DNA of 28,282 bases, from NCBI GenBank assembly GCA_023420935.1, contig JAEZUR010000116.1, positions 1 to 28,282 of the forward strand, given 5' to 3'. Positions within the stretch are counted from its first letter, which is position 1. Every line of letters starts with the position of its first letter. Below are positions 15,696 to 24,719 of the stretch, in pieces. Below the pieces are notes generated by a model. It saw only the letters and a program-made list of their open reading frames with translations. It was not told where the DNA came from and did not search any database. The position numbers and the translations under genes are program-made. The DNA is from Bacillota bacterium (lineage in GTDB: Bacteria > Bacillota > Clostridia > Lachnospirales > Lachnospiraceae).

Positions 15696-17669
15696 ATGAG
15701 AAAAAATTATAACAGAAGAGTGCTATGTATGATACTGATTACAAGTCTAATGATTGGATCCGCTTCTTTTCCTAGCTTTACAGTCAAAGCAGAAACATCA
15801 GAGATAGCGGCTCGTGTATCGGAACAAGAATCGCTGCAATCGGTTACAGACCTAAAAGAATACGATACCAACGAAATTATTATTCAATACAAGGACGGAT
15901 CATCCAGTACAGATGTACCAATAGAAAATGAGACAGAACTTACCAAGGATGTAAGTTTAATTGAAGTTGGAAGCAGAACAGAATTAAAAGAAGCGATAGA
16001 AGAACTAGATCAAGATCCAAATATAGAATATATTCAGCCTAATTATACCTATACAATTATGGGTGTTTCCAATGATGCTTACAGTGATGAACAGTGGGCA
16101 TATAATAATATTGGAAGTGAATCTATTTATGGAGTACAGGAATCCGCTGGTGTTGACATCAATATGGCGGAAGCATGGGGACTTTTTGCAACGAAACCGG
16201 AAAAAGAAGTGGTGGTTGCAATTGTAGATACAGGAATAGATTATGATCACCCAGACTTATTAGAGCATATGTGGACCAATACAGGTGAGATTGCAGGAAA
16301 TAGTATTGACGATGATAAAAATGGATTTGTAGATGATGTTAGAGGCTGGAATTTTTACAATAATTCCAATAATATTTGCATTGATAAGCCTTACTATAAT
16401 TATAAATATAAAGCATATGAAACAGAAGAAGACCATGGCACTCATGTTGCGGGTATCATAGCTGCAACTGCAGATAATTCCATCGGAGTAGCAGGAATTG
16501 CTTCTAAAGTAAATGTGAGAATCATGCCGGTTAAAGGGCTTGGTGGACAGGAAGGTTATTCCAATGGAGAAGGTACCACATCTTCAATCACGCAAGCAAT
16601 TCAATATGCAGATAAAATGGGTGCAGATATTTGTAACTTAAGTGTTGGCGGTGTATATTACGATGCAATATTAGAATCTGTAATTAAAGATTCGGATATG
16701 CTATTTGTAGCTGCTTCTGGCAATGGTACCTATGATGGGAATATAGGGTATGACATAGATGATGATCCGGTTTACCCAGCATCCTATAATTTAGATAATA
16801 TCATTTCTGTTGCCAATATAAGATGTGATGGTAATCTAGATGTAAGCTCTAATTACGGTGCACAAACTGTTGACATAGCAGCTCCTGGTACAGATATATT
16901 AAGTTCCATTGTAGATGTAACATCCACGGGTAAACGAAATTCTAGATATGCATTTTTTAGTGGTACGTCAATGGCTGCACCAATGGTAAGTGGAGTAGCT
17001 GCTTTACTTGTTGCGTACCATACGGATATCGATAATAGTCAGGTCAAAAAGGCGATTATTAATTCTAGCCAGAAACTAAACAGTCTAACCAATAAAGTGG
17101 TAGCAGGTGGTATGCTAGATGCATTTGCAGCATTGTCCTATGATATTAACCAACCAGTGATTAAAACACAGGTAAAATCAATTAAGAATTCCAATTATAA
17201 AACCTTAGTTGTTACAGTAACACGTCCAGAAGGACAGATTGATAAAGTTGCTTATGCAGCTGGAACAAAAACAATCGATTCCTTTGAAAAGGGTACGAAG
17301 GGAACTCAGATACAGCTAGTCAATGACACAGCAAGTGTTAAGATTACTAAAAATGGCACTTATACGGTATATGCATTGGATACCGATGGTAAGGAAACCA
17401 TACAGACTATTAAAATAAAAGTCTTATCGGTAGAAAAAGTGAAGCTCTCCACTACCACTAAGACAATTTATAAAGGCAAAACTTATACAATTAAGACCAC
17501 TTTATATCCGTCTAAAGTATTATCAAAACTTACATATAAGAGTTCCAATCCAAAGATTGCTACTGTAAGTTCAACAGGTAAAATTACCGGAAAAAGAAAA
17601 GGAACTGCACAGATTACAGTAACGTCAAGCAATGGTAAAAAAGCAGTTTGTAAAGTGATAATCAAATAG
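15696..17669 (+). CDS. Secreted S8 (subtilisin-type) serine protease with Big_2 domain
   Basis: 657 residues. Signal peptide with basic MRKNYNRR, hydrophobic core and a likely cut after VKA (residue 32). Residues ~50-115 look like an N-terminal prodomain ('NEIIIQYKDGS...IEYIQPNYTYT'). The catalytic domain has Asp178 (VDTGIDYDHPDL), His247 (DHGTHVAG) and Ser425 (SGTSMAAPMVSG), all intact. A middle beta region is followed by a C-terminal Big_2 bacterial Ig-like domain (about 580-657, ending in 'SSNPKIATVSSTGKITGKRKGTAQITV'), common in Clostridia surface and secreted proteins. The start at 15696 is chosen over one 24 codons upstream because it gives the signal peptide and has AAGAGGA before it. 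No sortase motif. Confidence 0.95.
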   Translation: MRKNYNRRVLCMILITSLMIGSASFPSFTVKAETSEIAARVSEQESLQSVTDLKEYDTNEIIIQYKDGSSSTDVPIENETELTKDVSLIEVGSRTELKEAIEELDQDPNIEYIQPNYTYTIMGVSNDAYSDEQWAYNNIGSESIYGVQESAGVDINMAEAWGLFATKPEKEVVVAIVDTGIDYDHPDLLEHMWTNTGEIAGNSIDDDKNGFVDDVRGWNFYNNSNNICIDKPYYNYKYKAYETEEDHGTHVAGIIAATADNSIGVAGIASKVNVRIMPVKGLGGQEGYSNGEGTTSSITQAIQYADKMGADICNLSVGGVYYDAILESVIKDSDMLFVAASGNGTYDGNIGYDIDDDPVYPASYNLDNIISVANIRCDGNLDVSSNYGAQTVDIAAPGTDILSSIVDVTSTGKRNSRYAFFSGTSMAAPMVSGVAALLVAYHTDIDNSQVKKAIINSSQKLNSLTNKVVAGGMLDAFAALSYDINQPVIKTQVKSIKNSNYKTLVVTVTRPEGQIDKVAYAAGTKTIDSFEKGTKGTQIQLVNDTASVKITKNGTYTVYALDTDGKETIQTIKIKVLSVEKVKLSTTTKTIYKGKTYTIKTTLYPSKVLSKLTYKSSNPKIATVSSTGKITGKRKGTAQITVTSSNGKKAVCKVIIK

Positions 17670-17688
17670 TTACAAGAATAAACAATAG

Positions 17689-17713
17689 AAAGCATGCTCC
17701 GCAAGCTTTTTAT
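17689..17713 (+). terminator. Weak terminator after the S8 protease
   Basis: AAAGC-A-TGC (17689-17697), loop TCC, GCA-A-GCTTT (17701-17709) followed by a short T-rich run. It precedes the stronger hairpin at 17727. Confidence 0.5.
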
Positions 17714-17726
17714 TGTCATAAGTTGG

Positions 17727-17758
17727 AAAAGTCTCGGTATCATAGCCGAGACTTTTTT
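17727..17758. terminator. Bidirectional rho-independent terminator
   Basis: AAAAGTCTCGG (17727-17737), 8-nt loop, CCGAGACTTTT (17746-17756) with T run to 17758. With As on the left and Ts on the right it can stop both the S8 protease transcript and the converging aminotransferase transcript. Confidence 0.9.
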
Positions 17759-17778
17759 GCAATATGTTATGGCGTGAT

Positions 17779-18879
17779 TTATGATAAGTGTTCCAATAAA
17801 ACATCAAGTAATTGGTCATTCTTTTCAGGGGACATGAAACAGAAACGAATATATTGCTTATTTAAGAAAGGGAAGGTGGAACAATCACGAATCATAAGTC
17901 CCTTACGAATGGCAGCTTCAAACAGATCCATAGAGTCTACATCGTCCTTTAATATTTTAACTAAGATAAAATTAGCACTTGGTTCGTAAAATTTTATGTT
18001 TTTGCATGCGCGAAGACGATTACAGATACGTTTACGCTCAGAGATAATTAATTGCTTGGTTTGTGTTATATAGTCATTATCTGCAAACATGATCTCACCA
18101 GCAATAGCAGCTAGACTATTAATTGTCCAAGGATTTTTCTTTTGATTGATTTCTTTGCGCAGATCTTCGTTTCCACAAATAGCATAACCAAGGCGTAATC
18201 CAGGTGCTGCAAAAAATTTTGAGATTCCCCTTAGTATAATGATGTTGTTATAATAATCTGCTAATGGGATGGATGTGATTTTATCCATGTTTTCGGAAAA
18301 CTCCACATATGTTTCGTCAACCATTACATAAATATCTTTTTGTTTACAGATATCTAATATGGTTCTCATTTCATCTCTGGTTATCTCTGATGAGGTTGGA
18401 TTGTTGGGATTACAGATGATTAATAAATCAGTATCTGCTTTTAATTCTTCTGATAAATCTGCAAGGTTTAATCTGAAATTATCTTCTTCTTTTAAACTGT
18501 AATAATGGGAACGTCCGCCTCCAAGTGTAACCTCTCGCTCGTATTCAGAATAGGTTGGTCCCACAATGAGGGCTTTCTTAGGATGACGCATTTGTATAAA
18601 CAGAGAGATTAATTCAGTAGATCCATTGCCAACTATGATGTTATTATAATCTGTATTGACATAATCCCCAATGCACTTTCTAAGCACTGTATATTCTCGA
18701 TCAGGGTAGGTGGTAATGGCATCTATATGGTTAGAAAGAGTTTCTCTTAATTTATATGAAACACCTAAAGGATTTACATTGGCAGAAAAGCTTGTAATAT
18801 CTTCTTTTTTAATGCCATAGACCTCTTCTATTTTTTCTAAATCACTTCCGTGGAAGTGATCAACGTGCTTTATCATCAT
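17779..18879 (-). CDS. PLP-dependent aminotransferase / decarboxylase, CobD/HisC-like
   Basis: 366 residues, fold-type I. The opening 'HFHGSDLEKIEEVYGIKKEDITSFSANVNPLG' is typical of CobD (L-threonine-O-3-phosphate decarboxylase) and its HisC-like relatives. 'CNPNNPTS' (about 156-163), 'VDETYVEF' (Asp188) and 'RGISKFFAAPGLRLGY', with PLP lysine Lys221, complete the site. No cobalamin or histidine genes lie nearby, so the substrate is open; annotation pipelines often call such proteins histidinol-phosphate aminotransferase. The start is ATGATG behind AAAAGGAG. It is transcribed divergently from the four-gene cassette, with promoter elements shared in the 119-nt gap. Confidence 0.88.
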   Translation of the reverse strand: MMIKHVDHFHGSDLEKIEEVYGIKKEDITSFSANVNPLGVSYKLRETLSNHIDAITTYPDREYTVLRKCIGDYVNTDYNNIIVGNGSTELISLFIQMRHPKKALIVGPTYSEYEREVTLGGGRSHYYSLKEEDNFRLNLADLSEELKADTDLLIICNPNNPTSSEITRDEMRTILDICKQKDIYVMVDETYVEFSENMDKITSIPLADYYNNIIILRGISKFFAAPGLRLGYAICGNEDLRKEINQKKNPWTINSLAAIAGEIMFADNDYITQTKQLIISERKRICNRLRACKNIKFYEPSANFILVKILKDDVDSMDLFEAAIRKGLMIRDCSTFPFLNKQYIRFCFMSPEKNDQLLDVLLEHLS

Positions 18880-18901
18880 AATAATAACGCTCCTTTTACA
18901 G

Positions 18902-18931
18902 TTGAATATTACATTGCATCAGTGTTATAAT
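18902..18931 (+). promoter_or_regulatory. Promoter of the four-gene cassette
   Basis: TTGAAT (18902-18907), 18-nt spacer, TATAAT (18926-18931). A near-palindromic TTATAATTATTATAA (18925-18939) means a -10 for the divergent aminotransferase gene could overlap it. Confidence 0.5.
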
Positions 18932-18998
18932 TATTATAACTATTTTTTGAGAAAATGCAAATGCACAAATGAATGAACAGATGGGAGAACGTGTAAAC

Positions 18999-21900
18999 GT
19001 GAAAGATAAGATAAAACAACTTTCGAAAGGTCACTTTGAATATGAACAGCCTGGTATTATTTTATCAGAAGATGAGATCCGCTTTTCTTTAGAAGTAGGA
19101 AAGTCTTACCAGGGTACTTTTATGATTCAAAACAATTCTGGAACACAGATGAAAGGAATTGTTTATTCCTCTAATCCGAATATGAAGATTCAAAATGCTG
19201 CATTTTCAGGAGAAATCAATCAGATTGAGTACGAATTTTCTTCTAGTATGTTTACTCAAGGTGACGAGGTAGTTGGTGTATTTTCTATCATAAGTAATTG
19301 TGGGGAAGTGGAACTTCCATTTTATATCGTGATAGAAGCAGCTTATTGTATGACCTCCTTGGGGAAGATGAAAGATTTATTTCTTTTTGCCAATTTAGCA
19401 AAAGCAGAACCTGTAGAAGCTGTTAATCTATTTGAATCAGATGATTTTAAACGCGTATTTTTATCAGATGATATGAAAGGTGAGCTTCTTTACGCTAGCC
19501 TAATAAAAAGTGACAATTCCTATCATGCTATGGAAGAATTTCTTGTAGCAATCCATAAAAAGCTTCCGTTACAAATATCAATTAATAAAACCAGTTTAGA
19601 ATATCAAGTACGTAATACTTCATTTATGGATAAAATAGTATTAACAAAAGACCAATGGGGATATGCAAAATTCTTAATAAGTACAGATACTGATTTTATT
19701 CAGATTGAACACAGCACCTTACTAGCAGAACAATTTATCGGTAATACATTTCAGTTAGAATATGTTATTAATCCTGCTTATATGAGAGATGGCATTAATT
19801 ATGGATGTATTCGCATTGAATCTACTTATCAAACACTTGAGATAACTGTTAAAGTTTACTGTAATAAAGGTACAGTTATGAAAGAAGAAGGCCATTATAA
19901 AAAGAGAGAATGTATCTTACATTTATTGCAAAATTATATAAACTTTAGAACACATAAACTGGATGCTTCTGTATATGTAGATGAATCAAAAGCTACGTTA
20001 TCTGTTTTAAGCAGTTATGCACGTAGTAGAGTGATCGAGTTGATACGTGTTCATTTGCTGATGATAGAAGGGCAGGTAATGCAAGTCCAAAATCAAATAG
20101 AGGTTTGGGATAAAGAAAGCGAGCGAATCAAAGATAATTCTATTCTTGAATATTGTGCTTATCTATATCTAAAAGCACTGTTTATAGGAGATTCAGAGTA
20201 TACAAAGGCAGTGGTTAACGAAATTAATGTGTATTATCATAATGGGTATAAACATTGGCAGATTCTGTGGTTATTATTATACTTAGATAAACGTTATGAA
20301 AATAATTACTTAAAACTATCTGCAATTCGGGAACAGCTACAAATGGGGTGCCATAGCCCAATTATATATTATGAAGCATGTGCCATCTATAATGATGAGC
20401 CGGAATTATTAATCGATCTTGATAATGAAGCAATATTAGTAATGAACTGGGGAATTAAGACGGGATTAATCAATCAAGATGCTATCCTACGTTATGTCTA
20501 TTTGGCTGGAAGAGAAAAGAAATTTATACCATTGATTTTTCGAGGTTTAGTTACAATTTATGAGCAAGTGCCATCAAAGGAATTGCTATTTGCTATTTGC
20601 AGTATGCTGATTAAAGGTCATATGATTGCGAACAAGTATTTTAAATGGTTTGAGTTAGGAGTACAGGAACAGTTAAGAATTACGGAATTACATGAGCATT
20701 ATATGTATTCGTTAGACGAAAGCCAAGTTACTGTACTTCCTCAGCCAATTTTATTATACTTTGTGTATAACAGCACACTTTCAGATAGAAAGAAAGCATT
20801 TCTCTATTCCAATATAATCAAACATAAGGAAGAAAATGCTGCTATTTATCATACCTATGTAAAGCAGATTGAAAGCTATGCTTATAAGCAATTGGCTGCT
20901 CATAATATTAATCATAATCTTGCAATTATCTATGAAGAATTAATTTCAACAATTGGAATGGATGAACTTATTGCAAAATATCTTCCGAATATTTTATATG
21001 AACAGGAAGTGAAATGTAATAATAAATATATGACAGGTGTTTATATACAGCACAAAGAAATGGAAGAGGAAGAATTTATACCACTGGTGGAAGGTTGTGC
21101 ACAGGTTTCTATATTCACAGAGAATGCAAAAGTTTACTTTGTGGATAGTGAAAATAACCGCTATTATGAGACAATACCTTATAGTATTAGTAAGTTTATC
21201 AGTTTGGACAATACAGAATTATCTTGCTATGAAATTTATCCAGATAACAAAATGTTGTTGTTAAGTATGTTTGATAAGATTGAAAACTATCAGAAATACG
21301 ATCATAATTCCACTCATATAAAGAGACAGATACTGGAGATTCATAATTTGAGAATGCAGTATAAAAGAAGAACATTTACATCTCTATTACAGTATTATTA
21401 TGATAATAATGAGGAATCTTCTCTTGATGAGCTGCTTATGAAAGCGAGCATGTATCCTGTTTATGTAAGTGATTGTGGAAAGATTATTGAATACTGTATT
21501 TTAAGAGACTTATATGAATATGCAATCTATTACATGAAAACCTGGGGATTTGATAAAGTTCCATTAAATCGTTTACAAAAATTATGCAATAGAATGATTC
21601 GAAACGCACAGGATGAGAAAGATGAATTTTTATTGGAAATTTCCCACTATCTTTTCACATCGGAAAAACGAGATGAGGGGATTATATCCTATTTAGCAAA
21701 ATTTTATGTAGGCACGAATACTGAAATGTATGATATCTGGAAGGCGGGAAAAGAATTTGATATCAACTGCACACAGTTGGAAGAACGTTTATTAGGACAA
21801 CTTCTATTTACAGAGAATAATCTACAATATGCAAATAAGGTGTTCTTATCCTACTATGAGCATGCAGGTAATCCTTTGTTGGTTCGGGGCTTTCTAACTT

Positions 21901-22544
21901 ACACTGCCTTTAAATACCTATTAAATGATAGAGTGTTAGAACAAGAAGTGTTCGATCTTTTTAAAAAAGAATCTGTTTATGAAGAAAACGAAACAACAAT
22001 GTTGGCTCTGCTGAAATACTACAGCCAAGAACAAAATCTTACAGAAGAAGAAATTGCTTTCATCGACTATAATTTACACAAGTTTATTGATAAAGGAATT
22101 ATATTGCCATTTTACCAAGCGTTTAAAGATCGAATTACGATTCCCTTTGGTATTGCGAAGCAATACTACGTTGAGTATATAAGTGATCCTAAGAACATTG
22201 TTAAGATTCACTATCGTATTGAACAGGAAAATGGCGAAGATGACTTTATTACAGAAGTAATGACAAATATGTATTACGGTATCCATATTAAAGGTTTTTT
22301 GTTATTCTATAATCAAGTTTTACAGTATTATATAACGGAAGAATATGAAGGTGAAGAGACAATAACGGAAAGTTTTCACCTTAAGATGGAATCCAAAGTG
22401 GATGATAAATGCGAAAATAAATATGGACTAATTAATTTAATGTTAATGGCAAGAGAAATGAAAGATGAGAAGACATTGTTAGAACTAATGAAACAATACA
22501 TAAAGACAGAGTATGCAGAAAATAATTTATTTAAACCATTATAA
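18999..22544 (+). CDS. Very large DUF5717-like protein (Ig-like N-terminus, helical repeats)
   Basis: 1181 residues, one of the largest proteins in the window. The first ~115 residues read as an Ig-like beta sandwich (LSEDEIRFSLEVGKSYQG, 'MIQNNSGTQMKGIVYSSNP', ending 'VELPFYIVIEAAY'). A second such domain lies about 190-290 ('ISINKTSLEYQVRNTS'). The remainder is mostly helical, rich in Leu, Tyr and Glu, with TPR/solenoid-like helix pairs, and no signal peptide or membrane segment. It matches what I recall as DUF5717, known only as an uncharacterised Lachnospiraceae family. The GTG start at 18999 is chosen because GGGAGA lies 10 nt before it; an ATG at 18969 has no ribosome site. First gene of a four-gene operon, 20 nt before the next. 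Confidence 0.85.
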   Translation: MKDKIKQLSKGHFEYEQPGIILSEDEIRFSLEVGKSYQGTFMIQNNSGTQMKGIVYSSNPNMKIQNAAFSGEINQIEYEFSSSMFTQGDEVVGVFSIISNCGEVELPFYIVIEAAYCMTSLGKMKDLFLFANLAKAEPVEAVNLFESDDFKRVFLSDDMKGELLYASLIKSDNSYHAMEEFLVAIHKKLPLQISINKTSLEYQVRNTSFMDKIVLTKDQWGYAKFLISTDTDFIQIEHSTLLAEQFIGNTFQLEYVINPAYMRDGINYGCIRIESTYQTLEITVKVYCNKGTVMKEEGHYKKRECILHLLQNYINFRTHKLDASVYVDESKATLSVLSSYARSRVIELIRVHLLMIEGQVMQVQNQIEVWDKESERIKDNSILEYCAYLYLKALFIGDSEYTKAVVNEINVYYHNGYKHWQILWLLLYLDKRYENNYLKLSAIREQLQMGCHSPIIYYEACAIYNDEPELLIDLDNEAILVMNWGIKTGLINQDAILRYVYLAGREKKFIPLIFRGLVTIYEQVPSKELLFAICSMLIKGHMIANKYFKWFELGVQEQLRITELHEHYMYSLDESQVTVLPQPILLYFVYNSTLSDRKKAFLYSNIIKHKEENAAIYHTYVKQIESYAYKQLAAHNINHNLAIIYEELISTIGMDELIAKYLPNILYEQEVKCNNKYMTGVYIQHKEMEEEEFIPLVEGCAQVSIFTENAKVYFVDSENNRYYETIPYSISKFISLDNTELSCYEIYPDNKMLLLSMFDKIENYQKYDHNSTHIKRQILEIHNLRMQYKRRTFTSLLQYYYDNNEESSLDELLMKASMYPVYVSDCGKIIEYCILRDLYEYAIYYMKTWGFDKVPLNRLQKLCNRMIRNAQDEKDEFLLEISHYLFTSEKRDEGIISYLAKFYVGTNTEMYDIWKAGKEFDINCTQLEERLLGQLLFTENNLQYANKVFLSYYEHAGNPLLVRGFLTYTAFKYLLNDRVLEQEVFDLFKKESVYEENETTMLALLKYYSQEQNLTEEEIAFIDYNLHKFIDKGIILPFYQAFKDRITIPFGIAKQYYVEYISDPKNIVKIHYRIEQENGEDDFITEVMTNMYYGIHIKGFLLFYNQVLQYYITEEYEGEETITESFHLKMESKVDDKCENKYGLINLMLMAREMKDEKTLLELMKQYIKTEYAENNLFKPL

Positions 22545-22564
22545 CAGTTGAAAGGAGGGGGACA

Positions 22565-23836
22565 ATGAGCAAAGATAGAACCTTGTTAGTTGGATATGAT
22601 CTGTGTGATGATAATACCCAGATTAGTTGTTTTAATCAGAAAACAGGTAATATTGAATCAATCTGCATGGTGGATGATACGGATAATCCATGTATACCCA
22701 CTTTATTAGCTGTGAAGGAAGATTCAAAGGAGTGGTTGTTTGGTAAGGATGCCATACGCTGCCAGAGATTGTTAGAGGGTGTAATGGTTGACCATTTAGT
22801 AAAACATACCATAGAGAAAGAGAAAATCACAATTTTCGGAGTGGAGTTTTCACATGAGAGTATCTGGGAGAAATACTTTAAAAAGTCATTAAGCTTATTA
22901 AAGCGTTATTATCCCAATGATTCTATCCAACAGTTAGTCATAACCATAGAAAGAATGGATCCATATTTTGTTCAGACTATTTATCAAGCACTAGAAAATC
23001 TAGGAATATATAAGGAAAGAGTTGCGATTCAAAGTCACACACAGAGTTATATTTACTATGCGTTAAGCCAAAAGAAGGAACTTTGGTTAAATGATGTAGG
23101 ACTTTTTGAATTTAATGAAAATGGACTTTTTTATTCTCAGATAAGTATCAATCGGAAGATATCACCTATGGTAGTTGGAGTGGAGGAAAAAGATTTTTCA
23201 GATACGTTGCATTATAATATGTTGGAACAACAAGAAGAAACAGAGAGTATATCTTATATATTTGAAAACTTAGCCAAAGGAGCTCTTCATAAGCAGATTA
23301 TTTCTACGCTATTTATAACAGGTAAAGGGTTTGAGGGTCAATGGCCAGATCGTGTTATAAAAGAACTTTGTATGGGAAGACGAGTTTTTAAAGGTCAGAA
23401 TTTGTTTGCTCATGGCGCATGCTATACAGCCAAAGAATTAAAAGGTGATAAAACATTAGAGGAATTTATCTATTTTAGCGAAGATAGGATTCCATGTGAT
23501 ATAACAATGAATGTCTATAGTGATGCTAAGATACAGGAGGCTATTCTAGCTAAGGCAGGAACAGCTTGGTATGATGCTGGCGAGCATTTTGAAGTGATTC
23601 CTGACCAGGAAGATGAACTACAGATTATTGTAAAAGACATTTTGCGTAAAGAAGAGAAGCGATTTTCTGTAACATTGGAGGGATTAAGTAACCGGCCAAA
23701 TAAAACAACCAGGATTTCCATTCGTACTTCATTTGTAGATGTGAATACTATGGTCATTACTATGAAAGACAAAGGGTTTGGTATGCTATTTCCTTCTACC
23801 AATCGAATTTGGGAGAAACGTATCACTTTAGGGTAA
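22565..23836 (+). CDS. Hsp70-like (actin-fold ATPase-like) DUF5716-type protein
   Basis: 423 residues. The N-terminal ~300 residues follow the Hsp70/actin order: phosphate-1-like 'LVGYDLCDDNTQISCF' (8-23), 'PCIPTLLAVKED' (like TVPSVVAF), a degenerate phosphate-2 strand 'LNDVGLFEF' (Asp177, Gly179, where Hsp70 has DLGGGT), and an adenosine-like 'FITGKGFEGQW' near 250-260 with 'GQNLFAHGACYTA'. The substrate-binding and lid domains of DnaK are absent; a ~120-residue beta-rich tail replaces them. I recall this as the DUF5716 family. Nucleotide binding is plausible, but hydrolysis is doubtful with the weakened phosphate-2 loop. Strong GAAAGGAGG ribosome site. Confidence 0.82.
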   Translation: MSKDRTLLVGYDLCDDNTQISCFNQKTGNIESICMVDDTDNPCIPTLLAVKEDSKEWLFGKDAIRCQRLLEGVMVDHLVKHTIEKEKITIFGVEFSHESIWEKYFKKSLSLLKRYYPNDSIQQLVITIERMDPYFVQTIYQALENLGIYKERVAIQSHTQSYIYYALSQKKELWLNDVGLFEFNENGLFYSQISINRKISPMVVGVEEKDFSDTLHYNMLEQQEETESISYIFENLAKGALHKQIISTLFITGKGFEGQWPDRVIKELCMGRRVFKGQNLFAHGACYTAKELKGDKTLEEFIYFSEDRIPCDITMNVYSDAKIQEAILAKAGTAWYDAGEHFEVIPDQEDELQIIVKDILRKEEKRFSVTLEGLSNRPNKTTRISIRTSFVDVNTMVITMKDKGFGMLFPSTNRIWEKRITLG

Positions 23837-23862
23837 AAGTATGCGAAGGAAGGAGAGGAAAG

Positions 23863-24699
23863 ATGGGAAAATTAATTCTGTGCAGTGGCGTGTTAGCGAA
23901 GCAACCATTTCATTTTAGCTTAACAGATACTTACGTTTATTCGATTGAAGAATTGTGTTATTACCTATATCATAATATCTATATTGTTACAGAGGACACG
24001 TTTGATGAGCATTTAGTAGCGTGGCTTCGGGAACAGGTTTGCCTAGAAACTATGTCTCAAAAGTTGAGTCAGATGATTGAAAACCAAAATAGTATGAAAG
24101 ATATGATTGTTAGTATACTATGTAGCGCTGATTACTATACGGAGAGTGAAATCAAAGAGTTAATTATGGTGATGGATGAGATTAATCATAGGACTCCGAA
24201 AGAAAAGCAAAAAATTAAAGCGAATAATTATCTTAAATTTCATAATTATAGTAAAGCTGCGATGGAATATGAAAAGTTGTTGCAAGGTGATTTTGGAGAT
24301 GGTCTTTCTACTGAAGAGTACGGAGATATACTCCACAATCTTGCAACCATATACATTCATACATCGTCTTATATGGAGGCTGCTAAGGTGTTTAAAGAAG
24401 CATATAGTAGAAATCATAGAGATGAAACATTACAGCAATATTTGCACGCGCTAAAACTTACCAAAAATGAAAAGAAATATAAAAGTGAGTTAGAGAGTCT
24501 TGGCGATATGGGACAATTAGAAGAAACCATAGACCAAATATATAGTCAGACATGGGAAGATGCAGAGCAATCATCGGATTACTTAGTTATGGAACGATTA
24601 CCAGCTAAAAAATCAGAGGGACATGTTGGTGAGTATTACCGTGTAATTGACGAATATATTGTTGCATGGGAACAAAAATTTAAAAATGAGGTAAGATAA
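23863..24699 (+). CDS. TPR-containing protein of the cassette
   Basis: 278 residues. The N-terminal ~110 residues (MGKLILCSGVLAKQPFHFSLTDTYVYSIEELCYYLYHNIY) form a mixed alpha/beta region of unknown type. Two tetratricopeptide-like helix pairs occupy about 115-200 ('NYSKAAMEYEKLLQ', 'GDILHNLATIYIHTSSYMEAAKVFKEAY'). The tail is charged and helical. It is soluble with no signal peptide. The start at 23863 is chosen over one 18 codons upstream, which overlaps the previous gene and lacks a ribosome site, because GGAGAGG lies 4-10 nt before the ATG. 26 nt separate it from the Hsp70-like gene. TPR proteins often dock Hsp70 tails; whether this one does so is inference. Confidence 0.85.
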   Translation: MGKLILCSGVLAKQPFHFSLTDTYVYSIEELCYYLYHNIYIVTEDTFDEHLVAWLREQVCLETMSQKLSQMIENQNSMKDMIVSILCSADYYTESEIKELIMVMDEINHRTPKEKQKIKANNYLKFHNYSKAAMEYEKLLQGDFGDGLSTEEYGDILHNLATIYIHTSSYMEAAKVFKEAYSRNHRDETLQQYLHALKLTKNEKKYKSELESLGDMGQLEETIDQIYSQTWEDAEQSSDYLVMERLPAKKSEGHVGEYYRVIDEYIVAWEQKFKNEVR

Positions 24700-24719
24700 C
24701 ACAAAAGATAGGAGTACAA

